DNA from: Paramarasmius palmivorus
Taxonomy: Eukaryota > Basidiomycota > Agaricomycetes > Agaricales > Marasmiaceae
Assembly: GCA_037176845.1 (NCBI GenBank)
Contig: JAYKXP010000015.1
Location: 248,001 to 312,000 of the forward strand
Direction: 5' to 3'
Length of the DNA stretch: 64,000 nucleotides
Shown: positions 35,903 to 46,300 of the stretch, piece by piece
Position numbering within the stretch: the first letter of the stretch is position 1
Layout of the letters: every line of letters starts with the position of its first letter
Made by a program: the position numbers and the translations under genes
The notes under the pieces: generated by a model
The model's database searches: none
The model's input: only the letters and a program-made list of their open reading frames with translations
What the model was told of the DNA's origin: nothing

Positions 35903-37835
35903 CTAAACATGCTCACCGATATGAATGTCGAGATGAACGCTTTGGAGGTTTGGGACATCGTCGGTACGTTCTACGCCCGGTTCTGGCCTTTGCATGAGGA
36001 AGATTACGATCGATATCCAGAGCTTGCCGTCAAGTTCGGGAATTTGTATAGGATAGAATGTAGTCTGTAGAGATACGGAGTCAGTTGAAGTGTAAGGAGA
36101 AGCTTGGACATACCTGAATCTCGTTCGGATTGGCCGCCGGGGGTAGCTTAGATATAATGCGGAACGTAGCATCTGCCATAGATGCGGATGGGGTGAGCGC
36201 AGTCGGTAAGCTACACTGAGGGCCGCACCACATTTTCATGTTTCCCGCGATTAGGTCAACAGCGTCGACGTATTGGTACTTGGTCGTTAGGATGGATTTG
36301 TATATGTCATCCATCACAACGATGAAGGTCTCGTCTTCATGTCCGTTAGTGGAAGACGAACTCTGTGACGGCAGTAGTATGGACTGGCCAGGCTGCACCT
36401 CACGAAGAATCCGATCTGCTAAGGGGGAGATAGTATATTTGTGTTGGAGGCTTGGATGACTATAAGCCTTCGTTTCGATGGCAGCTCGGTTATTGGTGTG
36501 AAAACGGAGTTCCCAGGAGTTGGCTGATAATACAGCTTGACTGCCAGGCCAAGTGCTCCCATATGGTAGATCGATGGACGGGAGAAGGATGGAAAGGGTG
36601 AATCGATCGCCTGGCCATCGCGGGAGTAACGTGAGATCCGAGTCGCGATTAGCTACGTCGTAGGCTGTGAGAGGCGGGTTGACTCGAATACAGCCTTCTT
36701 GCAGGTTCGGAGCGTCCAGCGGGACGTCGACGCCTTGGGGTTTAGTGAAGTCGACGGCTACACGACGTTCAAGTGTGGCATGGGGGTAGAGCATAGTCAT
36801 GTGAGTGGCCGATATGTAATTCATAAAGGCTGCTGTGAACGAGAAAGTAAAGTGAGCGTTAGAAATATTTAGAGAGCGAGACGACACGAACTGGATTCCA
36901 TCCCTAGAACGAGATCCATGGAGGATCCGTTGCTCGCCATGATTTGCACCTGACGGCCCGAGTCGTCTTCCAGAGTAAATACTGCCGCAACGCGTCTTTG
37001 GAAGTCGACTACGGGCGTACGAGTCACCTTCGTAGCTTGGCCGGTGTGCATTCTGTTCATTTTTACGTTTAGAACGTGGGCGTTGGGGCTGTCGGGAGGC
37101 CAGGTTTCTCCAGGATCTCGTTTGAACTTGTAGCCCATGTCAAGAAAAAAATTGAGAACTACGCGGACGAATTCCTTGGCGGCGAAGAGCTCCAGCGCGT
37201 CATTAGGGCTCGGGTTGGTGAAGCATCCGAACGCAGACGTAGCGCCGACGAGTAGGCCGGTCAGCAGCTGAAGGTTCTGAAAGGCGTCCCACTCGTCGAA
37301 GGTGATGAAATACAAGATGTATTGGATGTAAGATTGAAGCAGGAAGGTCCTAGCGAACGAAGCTTGGTTGCCTGGGGTAAGTGTAGACGGGTTTTGCTGT
37401 AGGAGGAGCTCGAGCGCGAGGTGATTCCTAGAAGAGTGAAAGGTAAGACGAGTTAAGAAGACAAGAGTGCCATGGATAGCTTACAAGTCGGGGCGGTTTG
37501 ACTGCATAGTGATCGCTGAAGATCGTGGTACAAGATTGAGAATGAGGCGATTTTTTTTCAGAATAGACGACTCTTATAGAGAGCTCGAGAAGCGCTTACC
37601 AAAGGTGCTTTTGGGGAGACGTACTTTTAGTAAAGGTCACGAGAAGCCATGAAACGTCCATATTCGGTAAAAACGGCCAGGATTTAGTAACGAATCGAAG
37701 AAGGTGAGTCAGTGCAGATACTGTATCCGCTCCCACGAGCTCAAACAACCTTTCTGAGGCGCATATGGATGACTGGTGCGGATCCCACTCATTCAGAGCG
37801 TCAATGGGATCTTTCATGTGCTGGTCGCCGACCAT
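35903..37835 (-). CDS. Hypothetical protein, about 490 residues
   Basis: Unrecognised protein. Exon 1 (from ATG 37835) reads MVGDQHMKDPIDALNEWDPH and ends at a GTACGT donor in phase 1. It joins a very short exon around ATG 37507 (TITMQSNRPD) and then NHLALELLLQQNPSTL. A long exon follows (YFITFDEWDAFQNLQLLTGL, KEFVRVVLNFFLDMGYKF, FQRRVAAVFTLEDDSGRQVQ), then another (AFMNYISATHMTMLYP, WCGPQCSLPTALTPS) and a final exon ending LQSVHLDIHIGEHV at 35903. It is mixed alpha/beta, with no signal peptide or membrane helices and no catalytic motif I know. Starting at 37507 would be possible but would ignore a TATA box and a phase-perfect upstream exon. Confidence 0.7.
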
Positions 37836-37880
37836 ATATTCGACTAGCAAGCCGAAACGGTCAACGCCGAGTGTATGTGG

Positions 37881-37888
37881 TATTTAAA
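37881..37888 (-). promoter_or_regulatory. TATA-like box of the gene starting at 37835
   Basis: TTTAAATA on the minus strand, 46-53 nt upstream of the ATG. Confidence 0.4.
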
Positions 37889-39612
37889 GGAACCTGAAGA
37901 TTCCGAGCGCTAGTCAAATACTGAAAGGGTGGAATGGGACCGGAGGATTAGTTAATCAGGTATTAAGGTTAAAGTGTTCCTTACCGCATGCCTTTTGAAG
38001 CCCGGATGAGTATTTCGCATCATTGAATGGACGGTTCCATAAAAGGGCTCGTAGATATCGGTCTAAGATGATTCTGTTTCGCTCCCACATGGACCTATCG
38101 GCTAGGATAAGTAAAAAGGTTTGCTGATGGACTGATCTTTGGCGTGTATATGGTGGTTCGAGGCTGGCTCCTTCAATTTGAAGTCGGGCTATTCGGCTGC
38201 GTGGTCATGTTTAACTTCGGGGCGGGAATTGAGAATGACATCACTCACAAGGACGGGGCGTATTTTTCTTCTACTGATCTAGGCAGGAATTTCTTATCCG
38301 TTTAGTCTCGGCATTTAGACGAAGCATGTCCCGACGCTTGGAACGTGGGTGCAGTATGAATCGTCAGAAAGAAATCCGTTTCACGAGGCCACGGTGATAC
38401 CCGACGTTGAATGGGTCGGTGCCGACGGTTTCCGTTGTTCTCTCGTTGAGAAAGCTGAGGCGTCCAAAAAATCGGAGAGGCCAAGACGAGAGCTTGGATC
38501 AAACGGTCAGCCATGATCTGCGAGGGGTGCGGGAACGGTCTTACCGCTAACTGGATTCAGCGAGGATAGTCGATATGTGGTGTTCAGAGGCAAAGCTTGG
38601 CTTGTTACCGACAATTCAGATCAAACGCGAAGATGATTTAAGGAGCGCAGTGATGAATTTCTGCGGTGCTGTTTGAACAAGTATCGAGGTAGAGTGAACC
38701 CGACTCTTGGATGTTTAATCGAAGTCAAGCTGTGTAGGCAGAGCAAAGGCCAGAAACATATTTACGAGCACGCCGAATGTGCAAACAGACGGGAGGAATA
38801 TGAAAAGGAGAATGTATTATCGGTTCGACTAGATCCAAAAGGTGATGGCAGCTTAAATCTCGACCTCGTGTGTGTGCAACCCTACACAGTGTTGAGTATT
38901 GGCTGTATCTGGGCCCTACGAAGAGGAACGTTGGGGTATTGAGAGGCGAAGGACGAGTGTGCCTGTATCGATGGGATCTGGCTAGTCGAACTCCGCTATT
39001 TGGCGGGCTGGAAGAAAACGACTGATCAGGTTCGAAGTTCGAGGTGAGTAAATTGTCGAGAATCACCTAGCGCGGCTTGGTTCGGAAGGAGGCCAACTGA
39101 AACTCAAACCGAAGGATGGCAGAAGGCTGCGGAACACGGGTGGTATGCTGATTATCTGGTCAAAGCGAGAACATGAAGATCAGCATTAAACTAATCGACG
39201 TACGTAGTATTCAGCGGCAGACGACTGCACCTTCGGGTGAGGAGCGGTGGATTCTTGGTGTGAAATTGTTAGTAAAAGACAACAGGAAAGCCAGCATTAA
39301 GCTAATCTATACGTGTGCCATCCAAGGTCCGAAGTCTTTGCCTGCGGAGATGGTCGAAAGAATAGACCGGTGGTGGACAAGTTCCTGGAGGTCGTTGGAT
39401 GTAGGTGACGGGCTATTACGATGAATAGACTGGCGAAAGGTGAAAGCGTAAAAACGAACTTCAAGTGGATCCACGTACGAGCGTTAAGCTGGGTTCAAGG
39501 CTAAAAGGATTCGACTAAGTAGTCGGGAAGACGAGCAACTTCATTTCTTAGTCAGCAGTCCAGATTGACCTCGGGTTGAACCGTCTAACAGCATCTACTT
39601 TTACCTATCAAA
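37889..39612. other. Gene-poor stretch
   Basis: No gene is supported. Short plus-strand open frames (38673-38942, 39173-39424) lack splice context. The second contains a short internal direct repeat, CAGCATTAA(A/G)CTAATC, at about 39181 and 39293. Confidence 0.4.
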
Positions 39613-39708
39613 TACTGATATAGCGTAGTGGTAGGTGCCTTCGGGTGGCATAGATTGTTTCTAGTTCGGAATCTTCAGGGTTCGATCCTTGTAGGGGTAT
39701 TTTTTTTT
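39613..39708 (+). tRNA. tRNA-like element, probably a pseudo-tRNA or SINE head
   Basis: An RNA polymerase III A box (TAGCGTAGTGG, 39621) and B box (GGTTCGATCC, 39679) lie about 58 nt apart, followed by a run of nine T (39700-39708), the usual terminator. The D arm folds perfectly (GCGT / loop AGTGGTAG / GTGC). The acceptor stem pairs only partly, the T stem is poor, and no seven-base anticodon loop forms. A functional tRNA is therefore unlikely; a decayed tRNA or tRNA-derived SINE fits better. No anticodon is assigned. Confidence 0.35.
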
Positions 39709-40225
39709 CGGGCTGCAAAGGGAGTTACACCTAAGTCCTTTCAAGGGTCTAACTGGAAAGCCAGTATGCTTTGAGGTTTCGATTTGATTCTCGTTTTCAT
39801 ATTCTCAGGATAGTACCTCCGACTGAGGGATCTGTGTATACGGAGCGAGGGCAAGGAGCTATATCCTGAAGTTGTGCCTCGCAAGCGCTTAAAAGGTTGA
39901 TACAAACAATCACGGGCTCAACACCGCCTATATGTTCTCAGCGGAGCGAGTAAAGCACAAGAATGCTGGTGGTCGACGCTTCATTTCAATTTACAAGAAT
40001 CACACACGCGACCAGGTGCCTGTCTTATCCCAATCAACGCAATATCGCCATGTCTATGTTTTACTTGAGCCCGTGAAGTTACAGCAGACTATCCTTGTAT
40101 CCACTTGAACTGCGAGCAGCGTCCGATGTCGGTAGATTTTTCTACATTCATGGCTGCTGTAGTATATATATGCACATGACTGCGTCATACGAATAGCAAA
40201 TGTCATAGACAAGGTGAAGTAAATG
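39709..40225. other. Intergenic stretch
   Basis: Nothing recognised apart from the likely 3' UTR of the gene ending at 40226. Confidence 0.4.
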
Positions 40226-42222
40226 CTACCAACAGCCATCCATGTTATCTATCTGATCGTCTTCTACGACGTCAACTGCCCGTAAGGAAGATAAGGAGGT
40301 ATTATGAACGCTAGAAAACGAAAGTGATTCGAAAGCATTGTCTACAGGGAAAGCACATGAGGCATCAATGCCTGCTGACTTTGCCGCCTTAACAGTTGGA
40401 AATCCAAGTTCGGAAGTCTGGAACATCGTTGCTTGATTGAACCAAACGATCGAACCCCTCCCAGTCGCGCTATCCCAAGATTCATCGTGTACAGCGTGAG
40501 GGTCATCGCAGTCGCAGAGGGGCTGAGAATTGCATGCATTCGGCTCGTCGCCGTTCGTGACAACAAAGTCTGTATAAAGCATATGAGTACGGAGGCTGGG
40601 CCAATGTTGAAACAGGGGCTCACTGGATCTATCAACGTTGAAATGCAGAAAGAGTGAGGAAGGATACAGCACAAACACACCCGGAGGGAGTTCAAGCACT
40701 ATTCCGGCCTCCCAGATAACCAACCAAGAGCGCTCGCGATGATTGAAGTGCCCGTACACGTATACCATGCAAACCCCTAATGCGACGTTCTTGAAATCGA
40801 CGTGGGGCTTACAATGGACTCGTTCAATGCCGTGGCGGGTTCCGTTAAGGCAGAAGTTGAAAAAGACCCCGTAAGGCGCCTTGAGGCGATGGTGTTCAAG
40901 CATCCACTCTGAGCAGTCCAGAAATCGGCGATAAATGCCGGGGAAGTTTTTCTGAAGGAGGGAGCAGCCCACGTTCGTGAGGTAGTGAAAAGGCCTTCCT
41001 TTCTTGAAAAACTGATCCACAGGCTGCTTTTGAGCTGCGTGCCACCGGCTAATCTTGGGAATCTACGGCAAACGTGTGAGACAAGTATTGTGAAGAGAAG
41101 GGAATGCGACGTACCGGCTTGTTATTCCGATCATATCCTGCGATGCAAAACCACTGACCCCCACGTAAGTTTCGTTCTCGCTCCTTATCGGTAGGGGCAG
41201 TAGTACGGGACATGAAGGCATCGACGTCCTGGCATATGGACGGCATCGTCTTCTTCATGGCACTCGTGACAGCAGAACGAAATATCACCAAACGGCGGTT
41301 GCCATCGGTGATTTTTGTTTCTTTTCTGCAGGAAGGTAAGCACAAAGCGTGCTTCAAGGAATTCGGCATTTACCCCTCGTAAGGAACCGGCGCCAAGTCT
41401 GGCAGGACTTTGCCAGCATTCAGCTGGCTTGCGATAAGCTGCCTGGCGTCTCTGCCAACGTTTAACCCGGACCACATGGGTCCTGAAGCACGGGCATCCT
41501 TTGTGATGTCCAAAAAAGTGGCTTGAGGAACATATGCCTCAGATTGGAGGCCTTTGCCATGACGATTCATGCTTCGCAACCGGCGCTTGTCTCTACGTAT
41601 CGATCCAGTAGAGAGAAGAGAAGCGTCGGCGCTATCAAATCTCAAAGGAGAGGTTAGACGCGCCAGATGCAGGAAGTGAGGTGTTAGGAACCTTTCATAT
41701 GGTACGGCAGGTGGACTTGGCCCTATCCATCTGGACGAAGCTGGAGGCTGAGAGTGCAATCGCTTGTTGGTCTTTTTCTTTTTTCGTGGGGGAGCTGGTT
41801 CGGATTCAGCACTCGATGCAGTAGATGTGGCGGATGCGTCAACGTCACTAAGGAAGGTTGAGGCAAAAAGTTCGCATTGACCAACGTAGAATAGCAGGGC
41901 CGCTTACCTCGAAGTGTAACCGCCGTCGGATGCATCGAACCCAGGAAGGGCGGCGTCCACCTCATCATCTTCAAGTCGGTAGCTTCCATCCAAATCCCTG
42001 TTAGGCCAAACGATGGGTGAGCACAAAACAACCCTGACCGCACTGACAAACTCACTCGTCAAGCACTTCTGGATCCTTGTTACAGAGTTGTTCGTGCTGG
42101 TGACGATGGCGATAGCTGACGAGCTCCTCCATGACCAAACCTCCTGAAGAAAGGCCGCTCTCCGTGGACTCAGGGAACAGAGTGTTGATCAGGCGAGCGT
42201 ACGATCGAGTAAAATATGCCAT
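40226..42222 (-). CDS. Mushroom-specific protein with Fe(II)/2OG dioxygenase-like C-terminus
   Basis: About 570 residues. It starts MAYFTRSYARLINTLFPEST (ATG 42222). A disordered acidic then basic segment follows (SATSTASSAESEPAPPRKKK), then RRLVIFRSAVTSAMKKTMPS, RGGQWFCIAGYDRNNKPV, and the conserved block YGVFFNFCLNG, VHCKPHVDFKNVALGVCMVY, SWLVIWEAGIVLELPPGVF, YPSSLFLHFNVD. The H-x-D (HVD) and later His (LHFN) are spaced as in double-stranded beta-helix dioxygenases. Large basidiomycete families with this block exist, and some fungal members of this fold are TET/JBP-like and linked to transposons; whether this one is catalytic is inference. Intron phases checked at 41390 (GG|A) join exactly. 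The final exon is Ser/Asp-rich. A TATA box lies 37 nt upstream. Confidence 0.78.
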
Positions 42223-42239
42223 GGGGGGACGATGCGATG

Positions 42240-42658
42240 CTAAGCGTTCGGAGGAAAGCTTTTATAATCGTGTCGGGGCAACGTGCGGGCCATTTTCGGA
42301 CGGGTGTTCGGTGACAAGCGTTCCAAAAGAATAGACAAACAAGGAAAGCAACGGAGGGACTTTGTCAAAACGCCGGCATAGTGAAAGGGCGCGTGTAGGC
42401 CAATGATGGTAGGGCGCACGGGAAGTTCCAGGTCGGGGGCAGCTGGGGGAGAATCAGCAGCGACAAAAGGAATTGGAGCAAATACTCACCTGCCAAGGAA
42501 TCTGCAGCCATTAGGCAAAGGGACTGCAGAGGCGATCCCAAAGACCACAGCAGCGTCTTCACGAGCAAAACATCCCGACCCAAATGACCGCTGATCGAAA
42601 GGTCCTCCGAAGCAAATGCGCGGATAATCTTCGCCGCCAGCACAGGGGAATCCAACAT
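42240..42658 (-). CDS. Possible small two-exon gene
   Basis: A minus-strand ATG at 42658 opens MLDSPVLAAKIIRAFASEDL and runs to a strong GTGAGT donor. The intron ends in CCCCCAG, and the second exon (APDLELPVRPTIIGLHAPFH) stays open to a stop at 42240. The first exon reads like a helical protein. The second exon overlaps the TATA box and upstream region of the next gene, so this may be non-coding or an upstream exon of something else. No function is assigned. Confidence 0.3.
42259..42266 (-). promoter_or_regulatory. TATA box of the gene starting at 42222
   Basis: TATAAAAG on the minus strand, 37-44 nt upstream of the ATG. The 5' UTR would be very short. Confidence 0.5.
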
Positions 42659-43366
42659 ACTGTCATCGCAGGCGCTGAGTGGACACTAAGCACAAGAATG
42701 ACAAGTTGGGCAACGCGATGGGAGGTATGGCCGTGCCGGGAGCCGCAAGAGTTATGAGGGTCAACGACGCTATGGAGAAACGGCGGTGCAGGATTATCGG
42801 CAGCGTCGCGGAGAGATTAACGCAGCCAATATCGGGGCGGGTGATGGAAGAAACAGAAGAGAAGAAAGGGGCTAGAAATCGACGAGGCGAGGCGAGGTTA
42901 TGAAAGGAAGAGTCAAGAAGATGCATTCTAAGTGCTGGAGAGAAGGAAAGCCTGGAGAGGGAATGCGCCAAAAACCAACAGGGAGCAGTAACGCCAAGAC
43001 CAACGGCAGATATAGCACATTTGGGATATTTTTGGAGTCGAGAAAGAAGGAAAGGGGCGGAGGTAGATAGGGATGAAGGAGAAATAGCGAATAGAGAGGA
43101 TGTCATGGGCAACAAAGAGCGAGCAGAGGAAACGTTCGTACGAAGGAAACGAAAAAGGAAAATTTTTCACATCAGCAGGACGAAACCACCAATTGAACAC
43201 GTGATAAGCCGTATCTCTTTTCTCCCTCATCCACGTTTCAGGTTTGCCCTGTCCTTGCTCAGCGCTCAACCCCCACCTCTCTCTGCGTTGTCATTATTCA
43301 TCATGCGACCGCTTTGGACGCACCTATCTTCCGGAGAAGGCCCAGTAAGGCTACTGTGCGTATTAG
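42659..43366. other. Stretch left of the Helitron open frame
   Basis: The minus strand is pyrimidine-rich and carries a 150-codon open frame (42663-43115) of low-complexity appearance that I do not call. The left end of the mobile element or the promoter of its gene may lie here. Confidence 0.35.
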
Positions 43367-46300
43367 TTGGCACCGGTGCGTCTGATATATCATACATACG
43401 TCAGAACATACCTATTGACCGAGCGACTTTATCCAGTATTCCTAGCTTCCCTTTCGATCCAGCTATCCATCGCTCAAGATGTTGGATCAGCCTCCACCGA
43501 GGTATCCTCGGTTGAAAGCATATGCTCGTGCTTTCGACAATTACCATGCTCCACTGTCGCCGAACAGACTTCTATTCCCGTTGCTCCTCGCGAGAATGTT
43601 ATACCCTCGAACACATCTCGCGCCGTTGAGACCCACATCTTATCTGATTATCTTTTCTCGTCCCAATTTACCCGAGCTTGTCGCACCCAAACGTGGTTCG
43701 CAGTCCCTATCGAATCCAAATCCCAGCTACAGTCTATTTTCCGCAGCCCTACTTTTCCTTTACTTCCACGCTCGCCTCCTATCCTTTGCAACGATAATGA
43801 ATCCTCACTTTTTCCTCAACCCAGGCCGCCTAAGCTACGTGTCAACGTACCCAATGTTTCACGCTTTGGTCGCTGTGCTCGTGCGACCCTCACATTGTTC
43901 TCGACTTTGTTTGACCATATGACGACGAGGGTAAGCTTATACCTGTCCAGCTCCCGTGAACATCCAGTAACGACCTCAATGAATCTCTGCATTTCATGTG
44001 TCAGCGCCGCTTCGTGCATAGCAGTTACAGAGGCCTTTTATCGATGGAACAAACGGGTGGAGCTGTTGTTGCTAACACTGTTTATGCGTCGAGGAGAAAT
44101 ACGAAAACACGATTTTTATGCCCTGTTGGTCAGATGTACGCTGACAGAGTGTTCCGACAGGACATCCCCAATACTCCCCAGATATCCATGTCATGCTTTA
44201 CCAATAACATTTGGCTTCATGGCTACAGGCCGGCGAATACTCGATCCGCTAAGCGCGAGATTGCTCTTGAAAACGTCGAACCTATACTGTTGTCATCTGG
44301 GAGCTACGTTACTTTCAATGGTCCGCATGATATCTGGCTACTGCGACAAAGTGTATGAAGTACCATTGGGTACGCCGAAGGGACCATGTAACGTATATGG
44401 CCAGCGTCACAACGAGCCTGTGATCGGTGGAGGACGCAGACCCTTGGTTCCTTTCGACATGTTTAAATCCCATGTCCTACCTGCTTCACATCAATTTTTG
44501 TGCAATGCTAATTGTAGGTTCCATTTCGTGGCTCACATTGCCGGAAAGGATATGAATGCGCATGATACTAAAGACCGGGTCTTTGTAAACCTTCTTGTCC
44601 AGAACTTCTTTCCATATATGAATCTCCGTGAGCGTCAGAATGCTGCTAAATTGCATGGAGCAGTCAGATCAAGTAAATTGAATACTGCTCGGCTAAAGGA
44701 GCTCATGAATGAGCATGTATGTCATCAATGTACATGCCATATCACTGTCTTGAGCATAGATCACTGTAATGAATGCCCTTCTCTGCAAGTCAAAACAGCT
44801 AAAAATGATCGCTCTTTTGATTTTCCTCCTGAGCCGTTGGATCAATCATTAACAGATGTCATCCTCCGAAATGCTTGTAACAAAGTCCAACCAAATGTCT
44901 TTGAGGAAGCTGGGTGTGCAGTGTGTGGTCAATTGACCAGGCTAGCTCATCTAGTTCCTATTCGTCACGTTAAAGGCTTGCTCCGTGTCCTTGATGTTTC
45001 TGGAATTACAAGACAAGCTCGTAAATCAATATTAGATCCTATCCGAGAGATATCTGGGCCTGTATTGTTACCACAGTGTGATTCAGTGTGCATCACATGC
45101 CGTGCTGCTCTATCAAAAGGAAAGGTACCAAGAATGGCACTTGCAACTGGGCTATGGTTAGGCGATGTACCTATCGAACTTCAAAAACTAGGATATGTTG
45201 AAAAGCTTCTTGTTGCTCGTGTACGGCATACAGCTGTATTTGTACGTGTCGCTACTGGAGGGAGAAAAATGAAGGCTAATGCCATGGCTTTTGAAGCACC
45301 GATTCCAAAGGTATATAATATACTGCCACCCCCAAAAGAAGACATTGATGAAATATTAGCTATTCTATTCACAGGACCAACACAACCCACTGCTGAAGAC
45401 TACCTGAGAACCCCATTTTTAGTCAGGCGAAACGTAGTAAAAGAAGCCTTAAAGTGGTTGATACTTAACCATGTAGATTACTCTGATATTCAGATATCAG
45501 ATTCTCATCTTCTTCAATATGATGAACAGCTACCACCATGCTCTGTTATATGGCGTGAAGCTGAAAGCAACAAGATGCATGAATCTGAGGCTGTCAATGA
45601 CAATGAAGATGAAGATGGTACTGAAGAAGGACAATGTACATTTACTGTACATGGTTTAACAAGCAGTCAGCTCTCAGGAAAAACACTCAGTGAGATCACT
45701 GGTTTAGCCACACAATATTTTAATAATGGTGGAAAGGTGTTGGCCATAGGTCGGAAGAGTACATCTGAATCTATATGGAAGAATCCTACTTTATACTCTC
45801 GCATGTTCCCATGGCTGTTTCCATATGGTCTAGGTGGACTAGGTTCTGTGAAACTGAGTGAGTCACTACATATTAGACATCTGCTGATGTACTGTGATAA
45901 GCGATTTCAGTTAGATGCTAACTTTCCTATTGTGGCGTTCAGTCATCAACAAGTTAAAGCAGCAACACAAGCAGGTTGGTTACTTGCTGATAGAGCATCA
46001 TTCTCAACTGTAGCTAATCGCATCTTAAGTCTGAACCAAAGTGTTTTGCAGTCTTTAGCTAACCGACTTGCAAATGGTGAAAAGGTTGTTCCTAATACAC
46101 CAGAAGAGATAGCATGCTTTAAAACTATATCAGATTTAGATCGAGTAGCAGGTAAAGTGTCTGGCTCAACTACATCAAAGAAATATATGCGAAATGAAGT
46201 ATGGTCTCTCATTGCACATAAAGGCGCTCCATCTTGGTATATTACTATTGCACCAGCAGAGAAACATCCTTTATGCCTGTATCTTGCAGGTCATGAAATC

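Noticed and set aside
38673..39424. Two short plus-strand open frames, one with an internal direct repeat
   Set aside because: No splice logic or promoter; the repeat (CAGCATTAA..) is short and may be chance.
39715..39800. A second GGTTTCGATTT B-box-like site next to the tRNA-like element
   Set aside because: No A box or fold could be matched to it.
42663..43115. 150-codon minus-strand open frame beside the Helitron
   Set aside because: Pyrimidine-rich low-complexity strand; no motif and no clear link to the neighbouring small exon.
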